Shown piece after piece: positions 46,198-54,618 of a stretch of 64,000 nt of DNA. The position numbers and the translations under genes are program-made. The notes beneath the pieces were generated by a model that did not search any database, was not told where the DNA came from, and was given only the letters and a program-made list of their open reading frames with translations. Origin of the DNA: Methylobacterium sp. NEAU K (GTDB lineage Bacteria; Pseudomonadota; Alphaproteobacteria; Rhizobiales; Beijerinckiaceae); assembly GCF_030700285.1 (NCBI RefSeq), contig NZ_JAUYZJ010000019.1, positions 1 through 64,000 on the forward strand, given 5' to 3'. Numbering within the stretch: the first letter of the stretch is position 1; every line of letters starts with the position of its first letter.

Positions 46198-48870
46198 ATG
46201 ACGAAGCCGAACGGTGTGCCGAGCCTGTTCGACACTGCGGAAGGGCGCAGGCTCGTGGCGGCGCGCACCGATCCGGCGTGGCGCCGCTGGGGGCCATATC
46301 TGAGCGACCGGCAATGGGGCACCGTCCGCGAGGATTACAGCCCGGGTGGCGATGCCTGGGACTACCTGCCCCACGACCATGCCCGCTCCCGGGCCTACCG
46401 CTGGGGCGAAGACGGCATCGGCGGCTTCGGCGACCAGCACCTGAATTGGTGCCTCGCGCTCGCCCTGTGGAACGGGCACGACCCGATCCTGAAGGAGCGC
46501 CTGTTCGGCCTCACCAACGCCGAGGGCAACCACGGCGAGGACGTGAAGGAGCTGTATTATTACCTCGACGGCGTCCCGACCCACGCCTTCATGCGGATGC
46601 TGTACAAGTACCCGCAGGCCGCATTCCCGTACGATCGCCTAGTCGAGGAGAACCAGCGGCGCGGGCTCGACGATCCGGAATTCGAGCTGCTCGATACCGG
46701 CCTGTTCGACGATGGGCGCTACTTCGACGTGGAGATCGCCTACGCCAAGGCAGGTCCCGACGACGTCCTGATGTGCGTCACCGCTACGAACCGCGGGCCC
46801 GAAGCCGCCGACCTCACCCTGCTGCCGCAGCTCTGGGCCCGCAATGTATGGTCCTGGAAAGCCGGCAGCGCGAAGCCGGAACTGTCGGCCGGCTCAGATC
46901 GCTCGGTCTGGGTGCGCCATCCCGACATGCCGCCGATGCGCTTCTTCGCCGATGGTGCGTCCGAGCTGCTGTTCACCGAGAACGAGACCAACACCCGCCG
47001 GCTGTTCGGCAGCGGACCGCTGGAGGGCTTCTACAAGGACGGGATCGACCGTCGGGTCGCCGGGGGCGAGACCGGGGCGGCCAACCACCTGTCCGGCACC
47101 AAGTGCGCAGCCCGTTTCGATCTGCATCTCGGCCCCGGCGAGTCGCGAGCCCTGCGCGTGCGCCTGCGCCCCGAGACCGCGCCGGGCGAACCGTTCGCGG
47201 ATTTCGATGCCGTGTTCGCGACGCGCCGAGAGGAAGCGGATGCCTTCTATGCCGCGCTTCAGGCGCAGATTGCCGATCCCGAGATGCGGCTCGTCCAGCG
47301 CCAGGCGCTCGCCGGCATGCTCTGGTCGAAGCAGCTCTACCACTACGACGTGCGCGAGTGGCTCGCGGGCGATCCCGCCCAGCCCGCTCCCGACCCCGAG
47401 CGCCGGCACGGGCGCAACAGCGACTGGGCGCATCTGCGCGCCAACGACATCCTCTCGATGCCGGATGCGTGGGAATATCCCTGGTTCGCCTCCTGGGACC
47501 TAGCCCTCCAGGCGATCATCTTCGCGCTCGTCGACCCAGACTTCGCCAAGAACCAGCTCCTGCTCCTGGTCGACGAGGCCTACGCCCACCCGAATGCGGC
47601 GCTGCCGGCCTACGAATGGGGCTTCGGGGACGCCAACCCGCCGATCCACGCGCTCGCCGCCTGGCGGGTGTTCGAACTGGACCGCGCGCTCACGGGAGCG
47701 CCGGATCACGCCTTCCTGAAGCGCATCTTCAACAAGCTGACCCTGAACTTCACTTGGTGGGTGAACCGCAAGGATGCGGACGACCGCAACCTGTTCCAGG
47801 GCGGCTTCCTGGGGCTCGACAATATCGGCATCTTCGACCGCTCGAAGCCGGCGGGCGACGGGGCGATCCTCACCCAGTCCGACGCGACTGCCTGGATGGC
47901 GAGCTACGCGCTCAACCTGATGCGCATCGCCATCGAGTTGGCGCTCCAGGACCCGACCTACGAGGATATGGCGGAGAAGTTCTTCGAACACTTCCTCCTC
48001 ATCGCGGCGGCCTCCGGCGACAACGTGTGGGACGAGGCGGACGGCTTCTTCTACGATGTGATCGAGGCTCGCGACGGCCGTCGCCTGCCGATCCGGGTGC
48101 GGACGATGGTCGGGCTGATCCCGATCCTCGCCGTGACCACGATCAGCGAACGCAACCTGGAGAAGCTGCCATCGCTCCGAAACCGGATGCAGTTCTTCCT
48201 CAAGAATCGTCCGGACCTCGCCAACCTGGTCTCGCGCTGGAACGAGCCCGGCCAGGGGCAGACCGCCCTGCTCTCGCTGCTGCGCGGGCACCGGCTGAAG
48301 GCGCTGCTGCACCGCGCCCTCGATCCGGCCGAATTCCTCTCGGACCACGGCCTGCGCGCCGTCTCCCGCGCCTACGCGGACCAGCCGTTCTGCTTTCCCT
48401 GGGACGGCAGGGACCTGGGTCTCGCCTACGAGCCGTCGGAATCGCGTTCGCGCCTGTTCGGCGGCAACTCGAACTGGCGCGGGCCGGTCTGGATGCCGGT
48501 GAACTACCTGCTCATCGCCGGCCTGAACCGCTTCTACGACTATTACGGCCCGGATTTCCGGGTTGAAGCGCCCAGCGGCTCGGGGCGGACCTTTTCCCTG
48601 CGGGAGATCGCCCAGCAGCTGTCGCACCGCCTGATCGGCCTCTCGACCCGCGGGCCGGACGGGCACCGGCCGGTCTACGGAAACAGCCGGATCGAACAGG
48701 AGGACCCGCACTTTCGGGATCTCGTCTTGTTTTACGAATACTATCACGGCGATACCGGCCGCGGGCTCGGCGCCTCGCATCAGACGGGCTGGTCGGGCCT
48801 CGTGGCGCTGCTGATCCAGGAGATCGCGGCGGAGGCCGGAGCGGATGTGACGGCCCAGGATCGGTCGTGA
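46198..48870 (+). CDS. GH63-like glycoside hydrolase (glucosidase)
   Basis: Large cytoplasmic glycosidase of 890 aa without signal peptide. The family-63 (alpha,alpha)6-barrel is indicated by SMPDAWEYPWFASWDLA near 420-437, YEWGFGDANPPIHALAAW near 475, the acidic loop DEADGFFYDVIE near 610 and the strongly characteristic GNSNWRGPVWMPVNYLL near 760. The N-terminal 380 residues include WGPYLSDRQWGTVREDY and a beta-sandwich. Bacterial relatives hydrolyse glucosyl- or mannosylglycerate or other alpha-glucosides; the substrate here is unknown. The start has only a weak ribosome site. A HAD phosphatase gene precedes it. Confidence 0.88.
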   Translation: MTKPNGVPSLFDTAEGRRLVAARTDPAWRRWGPYLSDRQWGTVREDYSPGGDAWDYLPHDHARSRAYRWGEDGIGGFGDQHLNWCLALALWNGHDPILKERLFGLTNAEGNHGEDVKELYYYLDGVPTHAFMRMLYKYPQAAFPYDRLVEENQRRGLDDPEFELLDTGLFDDGRYFDVEIAYAKAGPDDVLMCVTATNRGPEAADLTLLPQLWARNVWSWKAGSAKPELSAGSDRSVWVRHPDMPPMRFFADGASELLFTENETNTRRLFGSGPLEGFYKDGIDRRVAGGETGAANHLSGTKCAARFDLHLGPGESRALRVRLRPETAPGEPFADFDAVFATRREEADAFYAALQAQIADPEMRLVQRQALAGMLWSKQLYHYDVREWLAGDPAQPAPDPERRHGRNSDWAHLRANDILSMPDAWEYPWFASWDLALQAIIFALVDPDFAKNQLLLLVDEAYAHPNAALPAYEWGFGDANPPIHALAAWRVFELDRALTGAPDHAFLKRIFNKLTLNFTWWVNRKDADDRNLFQGGFLGLDNIGIFDRSKPAGDGAILTQSDATAWMASYALNLMRIAIELALQDPTYEDMAEKFFEHFLLIAAASGDNVWDEADGFFYDVIEARDGRRLPIRVRTMVGLIPILAVTTISERNLEKLPSLRNRMQFFLKNRPDLANLVSRWNEPGQGQTALLSLLRGHRLKALLHRALDPAEFLSDHGLRAVSRAYADQPFCFPWDGRDLGLAYEPSESRSRLFGGNSNWRGPVWMPVNYLLIAGLNRFYDYYGPDFRVEAPSGSGRTFSLREIAQQLSHRLIGLSTRGPDGHRPVYGNSRIEQEDPHFRDLVLFYEYYHGDTGRGLGASHQTGWSGLVALLIQEIAAEAGADVTAQDRS

Positions 48871-48907
48871 CGCGCATGACTGTTCGCCGCCGCCGACGCG
48901 CGCTGTC

Positions 48908-49309
48908 CTATTCCGCCGCCTGCCGGAGCCGCTGGACGAGGCCGATCTCGCGTGAGATCTTCGAGCGGCGGGCGCTGTAGGTGGCGGCAACCAGCGGGTA
49001 ATCGATCGGCAGGCCCCACTTGGCCTTGTACGCTTCCGGGGTGAGGCCACGCAGGGTCAGGTGGCGGCGCAGGGCCTTGTAGAGCTTCCCGTCCTCAAAG
49101 CTCATCAGCGTGTCGGGCCGGATCGATGCGCGAATCTGCGCTTCCGTGAGCCGTGTGATCTGCGGCTGCGGAAGCTTGTCCAGCGCGACGATCGACCGGT
49201 GGATCTCGGCCAGGAGAGTTGGCAGGATGGCGGCCGGGACGCTGTTCTTAGAGACATAGGCGCACAGAATCTTGGCGGCGAGTTCGAGTGTCTGAGATGT
49301 CGTCGGCAT
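48908..49309 (-). CDS. MucR/Ros-family transcriptional regulator, zinc cysteines absent
   Basis: Predicted DNA-binding regulator, 133 aa. The N-terminal oligomerisation part (about residues 5-60) and the C-terminal DNA-binding core FEDGKLYKALRRHLTLRGLT, PEAYKAKWGLPIDYPLVA are typical. In Ros/MucR the zinc finger starts with C-x2-C (CLECG); here the place reads SFEDG and neither Cys is present, so the finger cannot use the classical Cys2His2 set. Some Mesorhizobium family members also lack them and still bind DNA. ATG 49309 follows GGAG by eight bases. Such regulators often control exopolysaccharide and motility. Confidence 0.82.
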   Translation of the reverse strand: MPTTSQTLELAAKILCAYVSKNSVPAAILPTLLAEIHRSIVALDKLPQPQITRLTEAQIRASIRPDTLMSFEDGKLYKALRRHLTLRGLTPEAYKAKWGLPIDYPLVAATYSARRSKISREIGLVQRLRQAAE

Positions 49310-49613
49310 GGTCATCTCCTGCATTTTGCATTTGGAAGATGTAGCTTCGTCGTATCGAGTCAGGTGCTGTACTACCTCTCGCCGATCGTAGCCGGCCGAA
49401 ACAATGTCCGGTCCGGAGGCTGGTGACGCGGGATGCCATTATGTACCGGGCCTCCGGACTTACAACCTCTGCGTGCAAACTTGGCGGAAAATTCCCTACT
49501 TACATTTGTGTTTTCCGGTCAACACCGAACTGACCCGGCTGTCTTCGTCTAGACGCGGATGCGGTATTGGCGTGTCATCTGCCCGGGTGGGGCGAGAGGG
49601 GAGCGTGTCGCGG
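49310..49613. other. 304-bp divergent intergenic region
   Basis: Lies between the MucR-like gene and the FAD oxidoreductase gene. Composition is less GC-rich (about 49320-49550), consistent with promoters in both directions. The frame in phase with the oxidoreductase from 49404 is open but not protein-like. Confidence 0.45.
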
Positions 49614-50711
49614 ATGGAGGCCCTGGTCGTCGGAGCGGGCGTGGTCGGGTTGGCCGTGGGGCGGTCGCTCGCCCTGCGCGGACACGGCGTGGTCGTGGCG
49701 GAGGCTGAGGAGGCGTTCGGGACCGGTGTCTCGGCCCGCAGCTCCGAGGTGATCCACGCCGGGATGTACTATCCGTCCGGTTCGGCCCGTGCCCGCCACT
49801 GCGTGGATGGCGCCGCGAAGTTGTATGCCTTCTGTGCGAGTCATGGGGTGCCGCATCGCGCCTGCGGCAAGCTGATCGTCGCGGGCGACGACGCGGAGGC
49901 CGAGAAGATCGCGGAGATCCGCCGGCAGGGCGAAGCGAACGGCGTTCCGGGTCTGGAGCTACTGGATGGAGCTGCGGCCCAGCGCCTGGAGCCCAACCTC
50001 ACTTGCACGCTGGCGCTGCACTCGGCCCGCACCGGCATCGTCGACAGCCACGCGCTGATGCTCGCACTGCTCGGCGAGATCGAGGATCACGGTGGCGCAC
50101 TCGCCCTGCGTACCCCCGTCGAGGGCCTGTCGCGGCGCGGCGGGCAGTGGCACGCCGCCTTCGGGGGAACCGAGCCGGGCGAGATGGCCTTCGACGCCGT
50201 GATCAATGCCGGGAGCTTCGGCGCCCCCGCACTCGCGGCCCGCACGGACGGCTATCCGGCCGATCGCGTCCCGACTCTGCACCTCGCGCGCGGCAATTAT
50301 TTCGGCTGCATCGGCAAGCCGGCCTTTTCGCGGCTGATCTATCCGGCGCCGCGCATCGACGGCGGCCTCGGCATCCACCTGACCCTCGATCTCGCCGGGC
50401 GAACCCGCTTCGGTCCCGACGTGGAATGGGTCGAAGCCTTCGACTACCGGGTGGATCCGCGGCGCGCGGACTCCTTCTACGAGGCAATCCGGCGCTACTG
50501 GCCGGCGCTGCCCGACGGAGCGCTCTACCCGGATTACGCCGGTCTGCGCCCGAAGCTCACGGGGCCTGGCAAGCCGGCAGCGGATTTTTGGATCGACGGG
50601 CCGGCCCAGCACGGATTGCCGGGACTCGTCCATCTGTTCGGGATCGAGAGCCCCGGGCTGACCTCCAGCCTGTCGCTGGCGGAAGCGGTGGCCGACCGGC
50701 TGGACGCGTGA
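49614..50711 (+). CDS. FAD-dependent oxidoreductase, L-2-hydroxyglutarate-dehydrogenase-like
   Basis: Flavoprotein of the DAO/GlpD superfamily, 365 aa. The FAD-binding GxGxxG is VVGAGVVGLAVGRSLA at residues 5-20, followed by SARSSEVIHAGMYYPSGSAR near 43-62, which resembles the S-xx-VIH-x-G-x-YY motif of LhgO/L2HGDH. The C-terminal PKLTGPGKPAADFWID and FGIESPGLTSSLSLAE near 330-352 close the fold. Likely oxidises a 2-hydroxy acid, though D-amino-acid or sarcosine-type substrates are possible. ATG 49614 gives a good spacing from GAGGGGAG; a GTG at 49605 is nearby. Confidence 0.86.
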   Translation: MEALVVGAGVVGLAVGRSLALRGHGVVVAEAEEAFGTGVSARSSEVIHAGMYYPSGSARARHCVDGAAKLYAFCASHGVPHRACGKLIVAGDDAEAEKIAEIRRQGEANGVPGLELLDGAAAQRLEPNLTCTLALHSARTGIVDSHALMLALLGEIEDHGGALALRTPVEGLSRRGGQWHAAFGGTEPGEMAFDAVINAGSFGAPALAARTDGYPADRVPTLHLARGNYFGCIGKPAFSRLIYPAPRIDGGLGIHLTLDLAGRTRFGPDVEWVEAFDYRVDPRRADSFYEAIRRYWPALPDGALYPDYAGLRPKLTGPGKPAADFWIDGPAQHGLPGLVHLFGIESPGLTSSLSLAEAVADRLDA

Positions 50712-50714
50712 CGT

Positions 50715-51431
50715 TCAGTACAGGAGGTGCAGCGCCAACGGCGCCAGGATCGCCGTCAGGAAGGCGTTGAGCCCCATAGCGATGCCCGCGAACGTTCCGG
50801 CCACCTCGCTGACTTGGAAGGCGCGCGCCGTCCCGATGCCGTGGGCGGCGAGCCCCGCTGCGAAGCCGCGGGCGCGCATGTCGCGGATCTGCAGCGCGTC
50901 CATCAGCGGCGTAACGAGGATCGCCCCGATAATGCCGGTCAGGATTACCAGGATCGCGGTCAGCGTCGGGTCGCCCCCCAGCGCCTCAGAGATACCCATC
51001 GCCACGCCCGACGTCACGGATTTCGGGGCGAGCGAGATGACGATCGGCTGCGGGAGGTCGAGCAGGCCCGCCAGCCCGATCACCACCGCGAGGGTCGTGG
51101 CGGCGCCGGCGGCCAGTGCGGCGAGCATCGGCACCAGCGCCCGCGCCACGGTGGCCCGTCGCTCGTAGAGGGGCATGGCCAGCACCACGGTGGCTGGCCC
51201 GAGCAGGAAGTGCACGAACTGTGCCCCCTCGAAATAGGTCGGGTAGGGGGTGCCGCTGACGGCCAGGACGCTCCCGACCAGGACCACGGTGATCAGCACG
51301 GGATTGGCAATCGGATGCCGGCCCGTCGCCGCCGCGATCCGGTCCGCGAGGACGTAGGCGGTCAGCGTCACCGTCAGCCACAGGAGCGGCGTGCGGGCGA
51401 GATAGACCCAGAGCGAGAAGTCGCCGCCCAC
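50715..51431 (-). CDS. lrgB: LrgB/CidB-family membrane protein
   Basis: Inner-membrane protein of 238 aa with about eight membrane segments. The family pattern FEGAQFVHFLLGPATVVLA near 68 and SLAPKSVTSGVAMGISE near 135 is clear. LrgAB/CidAB proteins are described as holin/antiholin-like or as transporters of glycolate or pyruvate; either is possible here. The start is GTG 51431, three bases after the lrgA stop, so it is translated with lrgA. Confidence 0.93.
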   Translation of the reverse strand: MGGDFSLWVYLARTPLLWLTVTLTAYVLADRIAAATGRHPIANPVLITVVLVGSVLAVSGTPYPTYFEGAQFVHFLLGPATVVLAMPLYERRATVARALVPMLAALAAGAATTLAVVIGLAGLLDLPQPIVISLAPKSVTSGVAMGISEALGGDPTLTAILVILTGIIGAILVTPLMDALQIRDMRARGFAAGLAAHGIGTARAFQVSEVAGTFAGIAMGLNAFLTAILAPLALHLLY

Positions 51432-51434
51432 GCG

Positions 51435-51839
51435 TCAAGCCTCCCCGTCGGGGCGCCGCCGCTCGACAAGGACGACCACGGCACGGAACACCAGGACGGT
51501 GACCAGCAGCGAGAGTGCCGTCGAAACCAGCAGCACGATGGCGAGCTTGAAGCCCTGCGCCCACAGCAGATCGAGGCGCCCGACGACGCCGACGCCCGCC
51601 GGCACGAACATCAGCGACAGGTTCATCAGCAGCCCGCGCGCCGTGGATTCCAGTGTCCCGTCGGTCAACGGCTTGGGCAGGATGCGGGCCAGGCCGAGCT
51701 GGCCGCCGTCGCGCACCAGCAGGAAGGCGAACATCAGCCCCATGCCGATCACCGGACCCGGGACCGGTATCCCCGCACCTCGGGCGACGATCTCGCCCAC
51801 GAGCTGGGCGACCAGGATCAGCGCCAGGCTCGCGATCAT
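51435..51839 (-). CDS. lrgA: LrgA/CidA-family membrane protein
   Basis: Inner-membrane protein of 134 aa with four predicted helices: VPGPVIGMGLMFAFLL near 27-42 and LLMNLSLMFVPAGVGVV near 70-86 are the two signature regions. It forms the operon lrgA-lrgB. The terB gene lies 16 bases upstream on the same strand, so the transcript probably begins before terB. Confidence 0.93.
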   Translation of the reverse strand: MIASLALILVAQLVGEIVARGAGIPVPGPVIGMGLMFAFLLVRDGGQLGLARILPKPLTDGTLESTARGLLMNLSLMFVPAGVGVVGRLDLLWAQGFKLAIVLLVSTALSLLVTVLVFRAVVVLVERRRPDGEA

Positions 51840-51855
51840 CGTCCGATCCCGGCGG

Positions 51856-52317
51856 CTAAGCTGCGCCGACGCCCTGCTGCCCGTTCCGACGGGCGGCGGC
51901 GACGGCCGCCTCGTCGAAGCCGAGAAGCCGGCCCAGGCGCTCGACCAGCGCCTCCTCGAACTCGTCGACCGTCCCGTCCGCGGCGGCCACCGACCACGCC
52001 ATCGTCAGCAGATCCTGGCGCTCGGCCTTGTTGGCCTCGTGCGGGATCATCTCGACGAGGCTCGCCACGTCCCGGATCTCGGCATCGACCGCAGTGGCGC
52101 GCTCGATCAGTGCCCGGGCCGCGTCCGGCCCGTCGGCATAGCGCCCCTGCACGATCCGGGACAGGCGCTCGCTCTCGGAGGGCGCAAGGATGCCGTCGAC
52201 CCGGGCCACGTGGACCAGGAGTGCGGTGGCCGCGAGATGCGTGTCGTCAACCGGCTCGTGCGCGCCGACGCCGAGTGCCTCGGCCGCGTAGGCACGAAGG
52301 CGTGCGATCAAGGACAT
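51856..52317 (-). CDS. TerB-family (tellurite-resistance/DjlA-N-like) protein
   Basis: All-helical TerB-like protein, 153 aa. The paired acidic helices are visible: ATALLVHVARVDGILAPSE near residues 30-48 and LLTMAWSVAAADGTVDEFEE near 102-121; the DG-x-(I/V) turns are the hallmark and can bind metal. The short linker between LrgA and TerB genes (16 bp) suggests co-expression. Tellurite resistance itself is not implied by the single domain; general stress or membrane roles are likely. Confidence 0.9.
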   Translation of the reverse strand: MSLIARLRAYAAEALGVGAHEPVDDTHLAATALLVHVARVDGILAPSESERLSRIVQGRYADGPDAARALIERATAVDAEIRDVASLVEMIPHEANKAERQDLLTMAWSVAAADGTVDEFEEALVERLGRLLGFDEAAVAAARRNGQQGVGAA

Positions 52318-52431
52318 GTCGGCTCCGGTGGCTCTTGCACCGCACAGTTCGGTCGGTGGGCTCCGCCGTCAAGGACGTGGCGACACGTCGGCGGGAAACG
52401 TGGCACGGCTGCATCGGTCCCAGGCTAGCGC

Positions 52432-53214
52432 TCAGCCCCGCGCGGCCTCGGTGGCGCCCGCGACGAGGGGCGCCAGGATCGCGTTGGCCGCCCGGACGAT
52501 CTCCGGTCCGGCCTCCGCGGGGGTCCCGGCCCGGAAGGGCGGCTCCGGGGCGTACTCGGCCACAAGCTGCGCAGTGCGGGCGTAGTCGGGATCGCGGAGG
52601 CGGGCGGCTAGCGCCAGCCCGAGATCGAGCCCGGCCGAGATGCCGGCCGCGGTGGCGCGGTTGCGGTCGAACACCACGCGCTCGGCCACCGGCACGGCGC
52701 CCAGCAGCGGCAACACCGCGTCGCGTACGCACCAATGTGACGTCGCCCGGTAGCCTCTCAGGAGCCCGGCCGCGCCGAGGATCAGCGCGCCTGTGCAGAC
52801 ACTGGCGACCCACGCCGCCCGCGCGGCGCGCTCGCGCAGGAAGGCGAGCACGGCCGCGTCGCGCATCTGCGCGGGCGTGCCGTCGCCACCGGGTACGAGC
52901 AGGACATCGAGATCCCGCGGGCAGGTCTCGAAATCATGCGTCGCCAGCAGGGCGAGGCCGGTGTCGCTGGCGACCGGCCCGGTCGTGTGGGCGACGAGAT
53001 GGAGGCTGCCAGGAGCCAGGCCGGCGAGCAGCGCCTGCGGACCGGCCACGTCGAGGGCGGTCATGCCGGGATAGAGCAGCATGGCGATCCGAACCGGACG
53101 GTCCGGCGGAATCGGGCCCGGTGCGCCGGCCGCGACGGCCCGAAGCGGCCAGAGCGCGGCGGCCGCAACCGCGGCGGCCGCGAGATCACGACGGCTCGGA
53201 TCCGGCGGGGTCAC
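52432..53214 (-). CDS. DJ-1/PfpI-family protein, Tat-exported
   Basis: Periplasmic DJ-1/PfpI-fold protein, about 260 aa. GTG 53214 gives an N-terminus with SRRDLAAAAVAAAALWP, a twin-arginine signal, so export should be folded through Tat. The core has MLLYPGMTALDVAGPQALLA near 49, LLVPGGDGTPAQMRD near 108, and the nucleophile elbow VASVCTGALILGAAGLL near 137 with the reactive Cys. These features match the GATase1-like group near AraC-type sensors. It starts 17 bases after tenA ends on the same strand, so it is probably in the same transcript. Confidence 0.85.
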   Translation of the reverse strand: MTPPDPSRRDLAAAAVAAAALWPLRAVAAGAPGPIPPDRPVRIAMLLYPGMTALDVAGPQALLAGLAPGSLHLVAHTTGPVASDTGLALLATHDFETCPRDLDVLLVPGGDGTPAQMRDAAVLAFLRERAARAAWVASVCTGALILGAAGLLRGYRATSHWCVRDAVLPLLGAVPVAERVVFDRNRATAAGISAGLDLGLALAARLRDPDYARTAQLVAEYAPEPPFRAGTPAEAGPEIVRAANAILAPLVAGATEAARG

Positions 53215-53230
53215 GCGCGGGCCGGGGGTG

Positions 53231-53917
53231 TCACAGCGGCCATGCCGCCCCGCGGTAGGCACTGTCCCAGAACAGCCATTCGAGTCGGGTGGCCTGCGTG
53301 AAGGCCCGGTGCATGCGCTCACGCATGACGACCGACGCGTCCCGGGCGGCGTGGTCGGTGGCGGCGATCATGGCCGCCACGGCGCCGGCGAAGTCCTCGC
53401 CCGCGTAAGTGTCGATCCAGGCCCGATACGGGTTGTCGGGTGCGGCCCGGGAAAAGATGTCGTCGCCCACCGCCTTGTAGATCCAGAAGCACGGCAGCAG
53501 GGCGGCGCAAAGCACCTCGAAGGGTTCGGCATAGGCCGTCGCCACGAGGTAGCAGACGTAGTGATCGCAGGCCGGTGTCAGCGGGGTGGCCGCGAAGGTC
53601 TCCGGCCCGATCCCGTAATCGCGGAAGAAACCGTCGTGGAGCGCCCGCTCGACCACGATCGCCTCCTGCGCGGCGCGCGAGAACTGGACGATCCCGTCCG
53701 GATCCGGCGCTTTCGCGGCGGCGAGACTGAGCGCTCGGCCGAAGCCGATCAGATAGTGCGCATCCTGAACGATGTAGCGCCGGAACGTGTCCCGCGGCAG
53801 GGAGCCCGCGGCCAGCTCGGCGTTGAACGGCATCGACCGAATGGCCTCGTAGGCAGCGGCGTTGCGCTCCCAGGCCTCGCGGGAGAAGGATCCCGGGCCG
53901 CCGTCGCCGTTCGCCAT
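53231..53917 (-). CDS. tenA: TenA-family thiaminase II-like enzyme
   Basis: Salvages thiamin fragments by hydrolysing aminopyrimidine breakdown products, in the cytoplasm; 228 aa, normal. The family's key residues are in place: Asp 52 in VQDAHYL, Cys 143 in LLPCFWIY, and Glu 213 in RLEWLFWDSAY. ATG 53917 has GAGGAGG just before it. The response-regulator gene ends 26 bases upstream on the same strand, so the gene seems to sit in a kinase-regulator-tenA-DJ-1 transcript. No thi genes adjoin, and no TPP riboswitch is evident. Confidence 0.92.
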   Translation of the reverse strand: MANGDGGPGSFSREAWERNAAAYEAIRSMPFNAELAAGSLPRDTFRRYIVQDAHYLIGFGRALSLAAAKAPDPDGIVQFSRAAQEAIVVERALHDGFFRDYGIGPETFAATPLTPACDHYVCYLVATAYAEPFEVLCAALLPCFWIYKAVGDDIFSRAAPDNPYRAWIDTYAGEDFAGAVAAMIAATDHAARDASVVMRERMHRAFTQATRLEWLFWDSAYRGAAWPL

Positions 53918-53943
53918 AGACGCCTCCTCGCCGCGACCCACCG

Positions 53944-54618
53944 CTAGCCCTGACGCTGCGCGTGCGTGACGGCGACGTGGATCAGCTCTGCGAGCGTGCG
54001 CACGCCGAGCTTCTGGCGCATCTGCGAGCAGGCATTGGTGACGGTCTTGTAGCTCACCGACAGGTCGGCCGCGATCGCCCCGTAGGAGCGCCCCTGGGCG
54101 AGCCGCGCCAGGATCTGCTGCTCGCGCGGGGTGAGCTGGGATTCGGGGGTCCGGCGGGCATCGGCGCGCAGCATCGCCACCTCGGTGGCCAGCCGGCGGT
54201 CGAGATAGACCTCGCCGAGCCGCACTTTGCCGAACGCCTCGAACAGCTCGGCCGAGGCGTGGTCCTTCAGCACGTAGCCCAGCGCCCCGGCCTCGAGCGC
54301 CCGCGCGACGATCACCGGATCGTTGTGCATGCTGAACACCAGGATCCGCGTCTCCGGCGCGACCGCGCGGATGCGGCGGATCAGGCCGAGACCGGCCATG
54401 CCGCTGCCCTGGAAGGTCAGGTCGCAGATCACCACGGGGGGACGGAGCCGGTGGAAGATCCGGTAGCCGCCGACCACGGTGGTCGCCTCCGCGATGGTCT
54501 CGACGCCGGCATCCTCGAGCACGCGTCGACAGCCCTGCAGGACGATGGGATGATCGTCGATCACCAGGACCGGCAGGCGTGTGGCGGTGACGTCGATCTG
54601 GGAGGCGATGGCGTTCAT
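53944..54618 (-). CDS. NarL/FixJ-family response regulator
   Basis: Two-domain regulator, 224 aa. The receiver domain starts VLVIDDHPIVLQGCRRVLED, with phosphoacceptor Asp in VVICDLTFQGS near 65 and the conserved Lys in YVLKDHAS near 117. The LuxR-type helix-turn-helix is at about 160-215: LTPREQQILARLAQGRSYGA then IAADLSVSYKTVTNACSQMR. Its start overlaps the kinase stop by four bases (ATGA), so the two are coupled. It precedes tenA and the DJ-1 gene, which may be targets or only co-transcribed. Confidence 0.93.
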   Translation of the reverse strand: MNAIASQIDVTATRLPVLVIDDHPIVLQGCRRVLEDAGVETIAEATTVVGGYRIFHRLRPPVVICDLTFQGSGMAGLGLIRRIRAVAPETRILVFSMHNDPVIVARALEAGALGYVLKDHASAELFEAFGKVRLGEVYLDRRLATEVAMLRADARRTPESQLTPREQQILARLAQGRSYGAIAADLSVSYKTVTNACSQMRQKLGVRTLAELIHVAVTHAQRQG

